From NCBI GenBank assembly GCA_027294455.1, contig JAPULZ010000145.1:1-64000 (forward strand): 64,000 nucleotides of DNA, read 5' to 3'. Shown here piece after piece: positions 8,963 to 18,434 of the stretch; position 1 is the stretch's first letter, and each line of letters starts with the position of its first letter. This DNA is from Gemmatimonadota bacterium. Its GTDB lineage: Bacteria; Gemmatimonadota; Gemmatimonadetes; Gemmatimonadales; GWC2-71-9. A program made the position numbers and the translations under genes. Below the pieces are notes generated by a model. The model saw only the letters and a program-made list of their open reading frames with translations. It was not told the origin of the DNA and searched no databases.

Positions 8963-11638
8963 CTATCTGGTCACCTCGATCGTGCCATCTGCCGAGTGCG
9001 ATCCCGCGCGTAGCTCGACGGTGTACGTTCCCGGGTCCACGAGGGGCGGACCCCGGCGGCCCCGACCACCTTGCGGCGCCCCGGCGCGCGTGAGGTCCCA
9101 CCTGGCCGAGTTGAACCCCGAGTCTCCGGTACCCTCGAGGTCGTTCACGATGTTGCCGGCCGCGTCCTTGATCACGATAGTCACGGTAGCGGGCGATTTC
9201 AGATAATACTGTACCGCGGCGCTCGGTCGCGTACCGCCGCCAAAGCCCTGGACCCCGCCGCTTTGGGGAAGCTCGACCGGTGCCGCCTCGAAGAGATGCA
9301 CGTCCTGCGCCATCACTTCCGGCGTCATTTGTTGAATCGGGCGGACGTCCATGGCATACATTCCCCGACCATGGGTCGAGGCCACCATGATGTCTTCCTC
9401 GGGATGGATCACAATGTCGGAGACGAACGTGCTTGGCAGGCTGCTCGACAACACGTGCCAGTAGGCGCCACCGTTCAGCGTCACATAGGCACTGATATCC
9501 GTCCCGACGTACAACAGGTTCCGGCTCTTGGGGTCCTCGCGGATGACATTGACGGGCCCCGAGGGCACGTTGTTCGTGATGCTCTCCCAGGTGTTGCCGT
9601 AGTCCGTCGACCTCCACAGGTAGGGCGTGAAATCGTCGTCACGTTTGCCATTCTGCGCGAGATAGACCGTCGCTTCATCGAACGCGGAGGCCACGATCTT
9701 CGCGGAGAACTTGCCCGGTGCCAGGCCGTCGGTGATTTCCGTCCACGTCTCGCCGCTGTTGTGCGTCATGTGCACCCGGCCGTCGTCGGTGCCCACGTAG
9801 ATCACGCCGAACTTGAGCGGTGATTCCGATATCGTCATGATTGTCTGATACGGAATGTCCCCGATCTGGTCCGCGTCGTTGTAGGTGAGATCCGGGCTGA
9901 TCGCTTCCCAGCTGTCCCCCCGATTCATTGAGCGGAACAACTTGTTCATTCCGTGATAGATGACGCGGGGGTTGTGAGGAGAGACAATGAACGGTGCGAC
10001 CCACTGGCCCCGCAGCGGGCGTTCATCGGGACCGGCCTGCGGCACGATGTTGACGCGCTCGCCCGTATCCATATGGGTCCTCGAGAGCGTGCCGTAGAAT
10101 CCCGCCGAGTACACGACGTCGGGATCCGTGGGATCGATGGCGTGAGAGCTGCCCTCGCCACCGGGCGCGCTTTCCCACTCCACCGCCGGAATCTCGTGGC
10201 GGCCGCGGCTCAGATCGACGATGCCCCGGCGGCTTCCGTGATCTTGAATGGAGCCGTAGACCCGAAACGGCTCGCCCATGTCGTGATTCACGTTGAAGAA
10301 CTGGACCAGCGAAAAATTGTCGTTGAAATTCCGCCAGGTCTCGCCGGCGTCGTAGGAGATATCCACGCCGCCGTCATTGGAATTTACCAGATAGTTGGAA
10401 TTCGCCGGATCGATCCAAAGGGCATGATGGTCGCCATGCATGCCGGCCAATCGGCGAAAGGTCTTGCCTCGGTCCTCCGACACATTCAAGCCCAGGCCCA
10501 GCACGTAGATCCGATCCTCGTTGTTGGGATCGACGCGCATCTGGCCGAACACCCAGCCATACGTGCCGCCAAGGCGTTCCATATAGTCGTTTTGGTCGCT
10601 GGTTTGCCGCCACGACATGCCCTTGTCGTCGGAACGAAAGACCGTGGCACCCTTGATGACGCCGCCTCGTGGCCGCCCGTACGCGTCCGCGTCATCCTCC
10701 TCAGCCTCATGGGCGATCTCGTAGTTGTCGACGAACGCGTAGACCACGTTGGGGTTCGAACGGGACACGTCGATTCCGATGCGCCCGCGGTAGCGCGCTT
10801 CCGGCAGGCCGTTGTTGATCTGCGTCCAGGTCGCGCCGCCGTCGGTCGACTTGTGAATGCCGCTTCCCGTGTAATGAGCTTCGTTGCGCGGGTCGTTCCA
10901 CTTCATACGGGTGCGCTGCCACGTGGCCGCATACAAGGTCGATGGGTCGGACGGATCCATCACAAGATCGATGACACCCGTTTGGTTGTCGATGTACAGA
11001 ATCTTGTCCCACGTCTCGCCACCGTCGGTAGATTTGTAGAGACCGCGGTCTTCGTTGTGCGTCCACTCGTGGCCGGAGGACGCCACGTAGACGATGTCCG
11101 GGTTGTCGGGGTGAAGGACGATGCGCGGAATCGTGTGTGTGCCGGTCAGGCCCATGTGGGTCCACGTCTCGCCGCCGTCGGTGGATTTGAACACGCCTGC
11201 GCCGGCCATCGAGCTCCGAAAGATGTTGGCCTCACCGGTACCGATCCAGACGATGTTGGGATCCGACGGCGCGACGGTCACATCCCCGACCGAGGTGGTC
11301 GGACCGTGTTCGAATACCGGCTCCCACGTCACGCCCTCGTTCTTGGTCCGCCACACGCCCCCCGAGGCCGTGGCCACGTACATCGTATAGTTGGCGCCTC
11401 GCGGCTCCACGACCGCCATGTCGGTGATCCGGCCGCTGATGTTGGTTGGCCCGAGGTGCTGCCATGGCAGGTGCTTGAATGGCGACATCTCCTGCATGGC
11501 CACGTGGTTTTCGTACATCTCCATGCGCCGTTCGGGACTCGTCTGTTGAGCCCATGCCGGCGATCCGACTGAAAGCGAGAACGAGAGGGACGCCACCAAC
11601 ACGCCGCCTCTCGCGCCGATTGAAGAAACCTTGAACAT
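8963..11638 (-). CDS. Secreted BNR/VPS10-sortilin-like beta-propeller protein
   Basis: 891 residues. A signal peptide ends at PAWAQQ near residue 31. The body is built of repeated BNR/Asp-box units such as STDGGETWTHMG, SDDKGMSWRQ, SYDAGETWRNF and STDYGNTWESI, spread from about residue 70 to 720, forming one or two propellers like the sortilin N-domain or Ycf48-like assembly factors. The C-terminus has a short beta-rich domain (VTIVIKDAAGNIVNDL) typical of these large 'glycosyl hydrolase' annotations. No catalytic residues can be assigned, so glycosidase activity is not supported. Such proteins are abundant in Gemmatimonadota and related groups and are thought to act outside the cytoplasm. 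Confidence 0.85.
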   Translation of the reverse strand: MFKVSSIGARGGVLVASLSFSLSVGSPAWAQQTSPERRMEMYENHVAMQEMSPFKHLPWQHLGPTNISGRITDMAVVEPRGANYTMYVATASGGVWRTKNEGVTWEPVFEHGPTTSVGDVTVAPSDPNIVWIGTGEANIFRSSMAGAGVFKSTDGGETWTHMGLTGTHTIPRIVLHPDNPDIVYVASSGHEWTHNEDRGLYKSTDGGETWDKILYIDNQTGVIDLVMDPSDPSTLYAATWQRTRMKWNDPRNEAHYTGSGIHKSTDGGATWTQINNGLPEARYRGRIGIDVSRSNPNVVYAFVDNYEIAHEAEEDDADAYGRPRGGVIKGATVFRSDDKGMSWRQTSDQNDYMERLGGTYGWVFGQMRVDPNNEDRIYVLGLGLNVSEDRGKTFRRLAGMHGDHHALWIDPANSNYLVNSNDGGVDISYDAGETWRNFNDNFSLVQFFNVNHDMGEPFRVYGSIQDHGSRRGIVDLSRGRHEIPAVEWESAPGGEGSSHAIDPTDPDVVYSAGFYGTLSRTHMDTGERVNIVPQAGPDERPLRGQWVAPFIVSPHNPRVIYHGMNKLFRSMNRGDSWEAISPDLTYNDADQIGDIPYQTIMTISESPLKFGVIYVGTDDGRVHMTHNSGETWTEITDGLAPGKFSAKIVASAFDEATVYLAQNGKRDDDFTPYLWRSTDYGNTWESITNNVPSGPVNVIREDPKSRNLLYVGTDISAYVTLNGGAYWHVLSSSLPSTFVSDIVIHPEEDIMVASTHGRGMYAMDVRPIQQMTPEVMAQDVHLFEAAPVELPQSGGVQGFGGGTRPSAAVQYYLKSPATVTIVIKDAAGNIVNDLEGTGDSGFNSARWDLTRAGAPQGGRGRRGPPLVDPGTYTVELRAGSHSADGTIEVTR

Positions 11639-11724
11639 CAGTCCAATCTCTCCGGGTTGGGTAAACGATCTGTCCGGGCACCGAGCCTCAAGGATACCGC
11701 CTCCGACGGCGACCCGTTAGGTCT

Positions 11725-12651
11725 TCAGTGCTCCGATGCCGGGGCTGCCAGCCGGTCGAACAACGCCCGCGCGGCCGCCAGTGCTCCCGGGGGATTGGCG
11801 TCGAACAACCAGAATCGCTCGAGGTCGAACTGGTTCACGAGCAGCTGCATCGCGCCCTGGGACCGATGTTCGGCAATCAACCAATTCGATACGATCTGGT
11901 AGGTGAGTCGGCCCGTTTCATCCAAGGGCTGCTCGCGATCGAACAGGAACGTGGGGGAATCCTCCATCACCACGGCGATGGGATATCCCGGCGCCGTGCG
12001 CAAATCGGCTGGGATGGTATCTGCCTTGTTGCCCACGAGGCTCGCCAGCACGACCGGACGGCGGTCAGTGGCCAGCTCGCTCGCCGCCTGGAGCGCCAGA
12101 ATGCTCGCGGCCTGATGGTGGCCGTGGACCGTGGGTGACGGGAGATGCACGAACACGAAGTGGTATCGCACTCGAGCCATGATCTCCACCAGCCGGCGCC
12201 GCACGGCGTCCGCATCCCACACATGCCGCAACACCGTGTCGGCATTCTGGGTGAACTGATGATCGAGCTGGTCGAAAAAAAAGTAGTTCCGTATCCCGAC
12301 GACCTCACCGCCGGCCATCAGCTCCCGTTTCCGTATGGCCGGTAGGTACTGGCGTGCCACCCGCTCGTCGGTCAGCTGTAGGCCGTAAATCGATTCGGCG
12401 AGGTGCGAATAGCGAAAGCCGCCGCTACCGTCGGAGATGACCGCGAGATCGACGTTGCCGGACAGCTCCTTGGCAATCCGGTAGATCGCCGCCGCATACA
12501 TGGCTTCATCGTCGGGGTGCGCCGACACGATCAGTACGTTGAGGCCGTCCTCGTCCTGGCCAAGGACATTCGGGGTGATCGCCAGGACCCCGAGGAACAG
12601 CATGAAGACTAGCTGCCGCAAACGGTTGGATCGTTGTCGTTCCATGCGCAT
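11725..12651 (-). CDS. Secreted PIG-L family deacetylase
   Basis: About 308 residues from the ATG at 12651 (or 12645). A basic N-terminus and hydrophobic segment (LRQLVFMLFLGVLAITPN) form a signal or anchor. The PIG-L/LmbE signature AHPDDEAMYAAA follows at about residue 45, with the His-Asp-Asp metal and base residues intact, and a later conserved HLPSPTVHGHHQ provides the third ligand region. PIG-L enzymes remove acetyl groups from N-acetylglucosamine conjugates and related amides using zinc. Export suggests an extracytoplasmic glycan or glycoconjugate substrate. In-frame sequence upstream to 12843 is Pro/Arg-rich and unlikely to be translated. Confidence 0.85.
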   Translation of the reverse strand: MRMERQRSNRLRQLVFMLFLGVLAITPNVLGQDEDGLNVLIVSAHPDDEAMYAAAIYRIAKELSGNVDLAVISDGSGGFRYSHLAESIYGLQLTDERVARQYLPAIRKRELMAGGEVVGIRNYFFFDQLDHQFTQNADTVLRHVWDADAVRRRLVEIMARVRYHFVFVHLPSPTVHGHHQAASILALQAASELATDRRPVVLASLVGNKADTIPADLRTAPGYPIAVVMEDSPTFLFDREQPLDETGRLTYQIVSNWLIAEHRSQGAMQLLVNQFDLERFWLFDANPPGALAAARALFDRLAAPASEH

Positions 12652-12739
12652 GCCTACCCTCGATTGAGTTCCCGAGATCCCAGCATCATACCCGATCGGT
12701 TGAGATCGTGGCAAAACCCCGGCGGTGGTGCGTGACGGT

Positions 12740-14317
12740 CTAGCGGGCGGCACCGTATCCGCCACCGCCGGGTGTCTCGATCCTGAGGGTCGTGCCGGCA
12801 CCGACCACGACACTCGACTTGCCGCCCAGGTCCCGCTCCTCACCGTTGGATTGGATCAGCGTGTTGCGACCGGGTTTGCCGGCGGCTCCACCCTGCAAAC
12901 CGTAGGGGGCATGTGTGCGCCGATCACTCAGGATGGTCACCTCGACGTCACACAGCGGTTCCAGCTCACGGCGTATGCCGTCGCCGCCGCGGAACCGGCC
13001 GGCCCCCCCCGAGCCGCGCCGTATCTCATAGCAACGCACCCGGAGCGGGTAGATGTGCTCGAACGCTTCTATGGGCGTGTTGAGGCTGTTGGTCATGTGG
13101 CAGTGGGTGGCATCGAGTCCGTCGGCCGTGGGTCGGGCCCCCATGCCCCCGGCGATGGTTTCGTAGTACGCGAAGTCGAGCCCCGTGTGGGGATCGGTGC
13201 CCCCGAACGTGAGGTTACTCATCGTCCCGTAGCTGGCCGCCGGGATCCTCTCGGGCATCGCCTGGGCCAACGCCCCGAGTACGACGTCCACGATGCGCTG
13301 GGACGTCTCCACATTGCCGGCGGCGACGGCCGCCGGCAGACGGGCGTTGAGCAGCGTTCCCTCCGGCGCGATCACCTCGAGCGGCCGAATCGTTCCGTGA
13401 TTGGACGGAATCGAGAACGGGACGATGACGCGAAAGCAGTACATCACTGCGGACAACGTGATGGCGTAGATGGCGTTCACGCTTCCCGGCACTTGCGCGC
13501 AGGTCCCCGAAAAGTCGATGCGTGCCTCGTCACCGGAAATCGTGATCGTGACGACGATCGGGAGGGGGCCGTTTCCCTGCCCGTCGTCATCCATGCAGTC
13601 TTCGAAATGATACGTCCCGTCTGGAATCGCCTTGATAGCCTCGCGGGTCATCCGCTCGGCATAGGTTTGCAGATGGCCCATGTACTCGGTGACCATGGCG
13701 ATACCATATTTGTCAGCCATGGCCGTCAAGCGCCGCTCACCTGTGCAATTCGACGCAATCTGCGCGGTGAGATCTCCCTCGCGCTCCACTGGCGTTCGCA
13801 CATTCGCCAGGATCAGATCCATGACGTCCCGCACCACCGCGCCGCGATGGACCAGTCTCAGCGGCGGAATGCGAATGCCTTCTTGATAGATGGATCGGGA
13901 CAGCGGCATGGACCCGGGCGTGATCCCACCGACGTCCGAATGGTGGGCCCGGTTCGCCACGTAGAACGTCGGAGCGTCGTCTCCCTCCAGGTGGACCGGT
14001 TGCACGAGGGTGATGTCCGGCAAGTGGGTGCCGCCACAGAAGGGATCGTTGACGATCACCACGTCGCCCGGTTCCATGCGCACGTGGGCGATCGCCACCT
14101 CGACGGAGAGCGGCATCGACCCGAGATGCACGGGCATGTGCTCGCCCTGAGCGACCATGCGACCCTCGCCGTCGAACACCGCACACGAGTAGTCCTTGCG
14201 CTCCTTGATGTTGGGAGAGAACGACGTACGGCAAAGGGTGACACCCATCTCCTCCGCCGCCGAATAGAAGAGATTGCGGAAGACCTCGAGGGTGATGGGA
14301 TCCCAAGCCGCGGTCAT
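12740..14317 (-). CDS. Hydantoinase B / oxoprolinase-type subunit
   Basis: 525 residues starting at the ATG overlapping the HyuA stop as ATGA, so the two are translationally coupled. The conserved N-terminus ITLEVFRNLFYSAAEEMG is followed by CRTSFSPNIKERKDYSCAVFD and VNDPFCGGTHLPDITLVQPV, the HyuB signature. The C-terminus holds RRGSGGAGRFRGGDGIRRE, also typical. HyuB works with HyuA as an ATP-dependent cyclic-amide hydrolase (hydantoins, 5-oxoproline) or, in related complexes, as a carboxylase for acetone or acetophenone. The subgroup cannot be settled by eye. The next gene upstream is a symporter, suggesting the substrate is imported. Confidence 0.88.
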   Translation of the reverse strand: MTAAWDPITLEVFRNLFYSAAEEMGVTLCRTSFSPNIKERKDYSCAVFDGEGRMVAQGEHMPVHLGSMPLSVEVAIAHVRMEPGDVVIVNDPFCGGTHLPDITLVQPVHLEGDDAPTFYVANRAHHSDVGGITPGSMPLSRSIYQEGIRIPPLRLVHRGAVVRDVMDLILANVRTPVEREGDLTAQIASNCTGERRLTAMADKYGIAMVTEYMGHLQTYAERMTREAIKAIPDGTYHFEDCMDDDGQGNGPLPIVVTITISGDEARIDFSGTCAQVPGSVNAIYAITLSAVMYCFRVIVPFSIPSNHGTIRPLEVIAPEGTLLNARLPAAVAAGNVETSQRIVDVVLGALAQAMPERIPAASYGTMSNLTFGGTDPHTGLDFAYYETIAGGMGARPTADGLDATHCHMTNSLNTPIEAFEHIYPLRVRCYEIRRGSGGAGRFRGGDGIRRELEPLCDVEVTILSDRRTHAPYGLQGGAAGKPGRNTLIQSNGEERDLGGKSSVVVGAGTTLRIETPGGGGYGAAR

Positions 14318-16305
14318 CGCCGGTCGCACTCCAAGATCAGGTTGTCCCCCTCGTCTACCCGGCACCGGAAATCTGGCGGCACGACCGTAGTGGTACTGTA
14401 CTCAACCACGAGTGCGGGGCCCGCGAACGCATTGCCGGGTCTGAGCCGCGAGCGATCGAAGAGTTTCGCCCGGGTCTCCTCGCCCTCGAACACCATCGTC
14501 CAATCGTCGAGGACCGCAGCGGCCGGATCTGCGTCCTGAAGCTCGTGTTGCGGCAACCGGGGCTTCTCGGTCCGGCCCACCGCCCGGAGCCTGACGTTCA
14601 CGACCTCCGTGGCACGCCCGGCATCCGCATAGCCGTATCGTTGCTCGTGAAGCTCGTGGAACGCCGATGCGATCTCGTCGACCGCGGGAACCGGCAGCTC
14701 GTACCCCTGACCCACATAACGCATGTCCAGCGTACGCTCCATCGTCAACTCCTCGGCGGCGAAGTCCTCGGCAGCGTACTCCGCCCGGGCGCGCTGCTCC
14801 AGGGCGCCAAATGCCTCCTCCAGTCGCGACCGCGTCAGCTCGGCGGTGGGAACGAGCAACGTCTGCGAGTAGTCCCGGATGGAATCCGCGAGGAGCATGC
14901 CCAGAGCCGACAGAATACCGGCGGCTCTCGGCACGAGGACGCGCGGAATGTTCAATCCGCGAGCGAGATCGGCCGCGTGCATGGCACCTGCGCCGCCAAA
15001 GCACACCAGCGTGAAATCTCGCGGATCGTGGCCCCGCTCGAGCGAGATCACACGGATCGCCCGCTCCATCGTGGCGTTGGCGACTCGCGTGATGCCCTCC
15101 GCAGCTTCGGTCGCGGAGAGGTTCATGTCCGCGGAGAACGCCTCCATGGCATCGCGCACGGGTGACTCCGGAAGCTGTTGCTGCCCGCCCAAGAAGTGAT
15201 GTGGCGAGAGGCGGCCGAGAAACAGGTTCGCGTCGGTAACCGTCAGCTCCGTCCCTCCCTGCGCGTAGCAGATGGGACCGGGCTCCGCACCCGCGCTGCG
15301 AGGTCCCACTCTCAGCGAACCACCGGGATCCTTGTAGGCGATCGATCCGCCGCCCGCGCCGACCGTGTGGATGTCGATCGCCGGGACACGAATCGGTGCC
15401 TCTCCTATGACCGCATCGGAGGTTCGGCTCAAGCTGCCGGCACAGAGGCAAACATCGGTGCTCGTGCCGCCCATGTCGAATGTGATCACGTTGTGGTAGC
15501 CGGCGCCCTTTCCGATCTCAAATCCACCCACGGCGCCGCCGGCCGGTCCCGACAAGACCGTTTGGACGGCAAACTTTCTCGCCGCGTCGAGCGAGATGAT
15601 CCCACCGTTGGACTGCATGATACGCACCCTGTCGGACTGCACTTCCGTGGCGAGGTGCGCCAGGTATTTGGCCACCACGGGGCCGACATAGGCGTTGACC
15701 ACCGTCGTACTGCAGCGCTCGTACTCCCGGAACTCCGGAAGGACTTCGTGGGATGCGGTCACGAAGACATCGAGTTGCGAAAGGGCGGTTAGCAACGCCC
15801 GTTCGTGATCGGGATTGGCATAGGAGTGCAGCAAGCACACGGCCACCGATTCCAGGTCGCTGGCACCGAGTGCTGGAACCAAAGCATCGATCTCGGCCTG
15901 CGCGAGGGGGGTGAGGACCTCACCGTGGGGCCCCACCCGCTCCGAGACCTCGAACCGGCGCTCCACGGGAACGAGTGGGGCCGCCTTTCGCACGTTGAGG
16001 TCGTAGATCTCGCTACGTGTTTGCCGGCCGATTTCCAACACGTCGGCGAAGCCGTGCGTCGTCACCAGCGCCGTCTTCGCTCCCCGTCTCTCCAGGAGTG
16101 CATTCGTCGCCACCGTCGATCCGTGGATGATGTCTGGTGTTGCTTCGCCGAGGACCTGGCGCAGTCCTGCCAGCACGGCCCGGGCGGGATTGTCCGGCGT
16201 CGAGGGCTCCTTGTGCACGCGGAGCTGTTCGCCGTCGAGCACGACGAAGTCCGTGAACGTACCGCCGGTATCGATCCCCACGACCCTGACCGAGTCGCTC
16301 GTCAT
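14314..16305 (-). CDS. Hydantoinase A / oxoprolinase-type subunit
   Basis: 663 residues from the ATG at 16305, which overlaps the symporter stop as ATGA. The N-terminal ATPase motif VVGIDTGGTFTDFVVLD is clear; HGSTVATNALLERRG and a second phosphate motif, FDMGGTSTDVCL near residue 275, follow. GGGSIAYKDPGGSLRVGPRSAGAEPGP and FGGAGAMHAADLARGL complete the HyuA pattern. It should form a complex with the downstream HyuB and couple ATP hydrolysis to opening (or carboxylation) of a substrate. Although the same frame stays open upstream to 17985, that part is out of frame with the symporter and has no family similarity, so it is not included. Confidence 0.9.
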   Translation of the reverse strand: MTSDSVRVVGIDTGGTFTDFVVLDGEQLRVHKEPSTPDNPARAVLAGLRQVLGEATPDIIHGSTVATNALLERRGAKTALVTTHGFADVLEIGRQTRSEIYDLNVRKAAPLVPVERRFEVSERVGPHGEVLTPLAQAEIDALVPALGASDLESVAVCLLHSYANPDHERALLTALSQLDVFVTASHEVLPEFREYERCSTTVVNAYVGPVVAKYLAHLATEVQSDRVRIMQSNGGIISLDAARKFAVQTVLSGPAGGAVGGFEIGKGAGYHNVITFDMGGTSTDVCLCAGSLSRTSDAVIGEAPIRVPAIDIHTVGAGGGSIAYKDPGGSLRVGPRSAGAEPGPICYAQGGTELTVTDANLFLGRLSPHHFLGGQQQLPESPVRDAMEAFSADMNLSATEAAEGITRVANATMERAIRVISLERGHDPRDFTLVCFGGAGAMHAADLARGLNIPRVLVPRAAGILSALGMLLADSIRDYSQTLLVPTAELTRSRLEEAFGALEQRARAEYAAEDFAAEELTMERTLDMRYVGQGYELPVPAVDEIASAFHELHEQRYGYADAGRATEVVNVRLRAVGRTEKPRLPQHELQDADPAAAVLDDWTMVFEGEETRAKLFDRSRLRPGNAFAGPALVVEYSTTTVVPPDFRCRVDEGDNLILECDRR

Positions 16306-17804
16306 TGGGCCGCACTCTCCGCGTCGCCATAGACGAACCGCTCCACTTCGCCGTGGATCCTCTCCACCGTGGCCGTCGACGGAGGTGCGGTGAACCGCGA
16401 CACGATGATGGTCACCGCAAAATTCGCAGCCAGCGACCAGACACCTCCGTGCAAGCCCAGTGGGTGTGGTACTTCGATGAGGGTAGCGTAGAGTACTACC
16501 AGGCCTCCGAGTATGCCCGAGAGCACGCCATGCCGGGTGAACACGCGGCGAGTCGGGAAGCAAACGCCGAGGATGGCCGGCATGAGTTGGAGCGCGCCCG
16601 CGCCTGACAAGGCCACGAGCACGACGAGGAACTGGAACGTGTTCACCGAGAGCATGTATCCGATGACCAGCAGTGCCGCCACGATCAGCCGCCCGATCAA
16701 GATGTAGTGACTTTGAGACGCGTCCGTGGCCACGTAGCGCTGGTACACGTCCCGGGTGAGCACCGTCATGTTGGCATGGAGAATCGAGTCGAGCGTCGAC
16801 ATCGCCGCCGCGGTGGCACCCGCGAGAATGATGCCCGTCAACCACGCGGGCGCATAGGTGAACAGGAGTTCGGGAAAGATTCGATCCGGGATCGCGAGGT
16901 CGGGCATCACCAACGCTCCGCCGAGACCCACGAGGGCGGCCGGAATGTACAGCGTCATGAGAAAAAGCGGTATCGTCGCGCCCAGGAGCTTGATGGTGCG
17001 GGCCGACGCCGCAGTGTTGTACCGGATCATGATGTGCGGTTGGAATACGATGCCGAACGAAAGCACCACCATCATGCCGAACCACATGCCGGGGGCGAAA
17101 AAACCCTCTGGTCCCGGAACGGTGAGTAAATCCGGGCGTTCGATCGCCACGCGCCGCCACAGGGCCAACGGGCCACCAAAGAGCTTGTACGCGAGCACTA
17201 GGGCGCCGACCCACACGGCGATGTACATCCATACGCCCTGCACGACATCGGTCCAATACACCGCCCGGAGACCGCCCGCCATCAGGTAGCCCGCGGCCAC
17301 CACCAACAGCATCAGCGTCCCCAGCCGGACCGAAATGCGGTCGCCCGACGCCACCGACAGGATATAGCCGAGCCCCTGTGCCTGAACCTGTATATAAAGA
17401 ATCGTGAAAACCACCGAGACGACGGCCACGACGACCCGTACGGCCTCGCTCTCGTAGAAGTCGGCGAGCATGTCCGCGGGCGTGATGTAGCCGAATCGCT
17501 TTCCCAACGCCCAGATCCGACTGCCCAGCACATACGTGATCGCCCCCACCAACACCGTCCACGAACCGGCGTCCCAGAAACCGATGCCGTGGGTGTAGAA
17601 GAATCCGCCGGACCCGAGAAACGCAAAGGCCGAGTGATACGTCGCCACGATCGTCAGGTACAACACGATGAATCCGGCCTTGCGGCCATAGAGCAGGAAG
17701 TCTTCGAGATCGACGGTGAGCTTCCGATTCGCGACGATCCCGAGCCCGATGGTCACGAGCAAGTAGGCAAAGATGAAGCCCGTCGCGACGACCCAGGGTT
17801 CCAT
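16302..17804 (-). CDS. Sodium:solute symporter (SSS family)
   Basis: 500 residues with about thirteen hydrophobic segments. The first helix is followed by NRKLTVDLEDFLLYGRK, as expected for SSS carriers; LGKRFGYITPADMLADFYES and AVRVVVAVVSVVFTILYIQVQAQG match the SSS core, and GATAAAMSTLDSILHANMTVLTRDVYQRY is the conserved sodium-site helix 8 region. It is an inner-membrane Na+-coupled importer; substrate unknown. Its stop overlaps hyuA by four bases and its start follows the DUF3311 gene directly, so the four genes form one operon. The likely cargo is whatever HyuAB hydrolyses. Confidence 0.9.
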   Translation of the reverse strand: MEPWVVATGFIFAYLLVTIGLGIVANRKLTVDLEDFLLYGRKAGFIVLYLTIVATYHSAFAFLGSGGFFYTHGIGFWDAGSWTVLVGAITYVLGSRIWALGKRFGYITPADMLADFYESEAVRVVVAVVSVVFTILYIQVQAQGLGYILSVASGDRISVRLGTLMLLVVAAGYLMAGGLRAVYWTDVVQGVWMYIAVWVGALVLAYKLFGGPLALWRRVAIERPDLLTVPGPEGFFAPGMWFGMMVVLSFGIVFQPHIMIRYNTAASARTIKLLGATIPLFLMTLYIPAALVGLGGALVMPDLAIPDRIFPELLFTYAPAWLTGIILAGATAAAMSTLDSILHANMTVLTRDVYQRYVATDASQSHYILIGRLIVAALLVIGYMLSVNTFQFLVVLVALSGAGALQLMPAILGVCFPTRRVFTRHGVLSGILGGLVVLYATLIEVPHPLGLHGGVWSLAANFAVTIIVSRFTAPPSTATVERIHGEVERFVYGDAESAAQ

Positions 17805-18074
17805 CTAGATGTTCCGCCGCACGGCCCAGATCAATACCCCTATCAACGCGAAGTACAGCACGAGCAGATAGGCGTACAGAAACGGCAAGCCGAAGAACCG
17901 TGGCTCGACGCGGTTGGCGAAACCGTGCACGAAGGGCGGCTGTGTCAGCGCAAACAGAGCCAGAAACAGCACGGTCGCGATCCAACCATCCCGGGTTCGG
18001 GGAAAGTAGTGGGACCGGCGAACCGTGCTTCGCTCCGTCTCGCTGGAGGTGCGGCGGTGTGAATCGTCGGGCAT
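17805..18074 (-). CDS. DUF3311-like small membrane protein paired with symporter
   Basis: 89 residues with a basic N-terminus and two membrane segments (about 31-48 and 65-84) joined by a loop PPFVHGFANRVEPRFFGLPF. This G/F-rich loop and size match DUF3311-type proteins, which are usually encoded next to SSS symporters. Its TAG stop is immediately adjacent to the symporter ATG, which supports a partner role, perhaps as an auxiliary subunit. The function is inferred from context only. It is the first gene of the operon, and the divergent amidohydrolase begins about 360 bases away. Confidence 0.72.
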   Translation of the reverse strand: MPDDSHRRTSSETERSTVRRSHYFPRTRDGWIATVLFLALFALTQPPFVHGFANRVEPRFFGLPFLYAYLLVLYFALIGVLIWAVRRNI

Positions 18075-18434
18075 GAAAATGCTCGTCTGCCGAGGTGGTA
18101 GGGGCCGGACCGGCCGGAAGCTTGGACGCGGCGGCCAGCGAAGTTAGGGACTGGATCCAGCGGAGTCCAGCGCGCCGGATGTCTCCTCCGGGCGTCGCTT
18201 GTCACGGTTTCGGCCGGGGAATCCAGTCCCTGCCAATGTGTTCTTCGCGTTTCTGATTGTGATGGAGGCGATTGCACGAGAGGCGGAATGATCGCATGAG
18301 GGCAACCATGGTGCCCACTGGCCGCATCCCGACAGGATCCTTATTGTATCTCACTCACGCAGAGGCCACGAGCCTCAGTGGTGGCGGCGTGACCCCGAAC
18401 AACGGCCCGAACCCGAATGCAGAGGAGGATCACC
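18075..18434. other. Divergent intergenic region, no gene seen
   Basis: About 360 bases separate the leftward symporter operon from the rightward amidohydrolase. I see no convincing coding frame. It holds an 11-base inverted repeat (listed separately) and presumably the promoters of both transcripts, but I could not pick out a confident -35/-10 pair on either strand. Confidence 0.5.
18146..18231. repeat. 11-base inverted repeat with 64-base spacer
   Basis: AGGGACTGGAT at 18146-18156 is exactly mirrored by ATCCAGTCCCT at 18221-18231. The interval between is GC-rich. It lies in the divergent intergenic region, so it could be a cruciform or RNA leader stem for either transcript, or a trace of a mobile element. 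Only the exact complementarity is observed; a role is not shown. Confidence 0.7.

Noticed and set aside
9953-11572. 539-codon plus-strand frame
   Set aside because: Lies fully antisense to the VPS10-like propeller gene, lacks any family motif and is His/Arg/Val-biased, typical of a shadow frame.
14314-17985. A very long open frame (1223 codons) covering hyuA and most of the symporter region
   Set aside because: Only the part from 16305 down has HyuA features; upstream it is the shadow of the symporter read in another frame with an Arg/Ala/Gly-rich composition.
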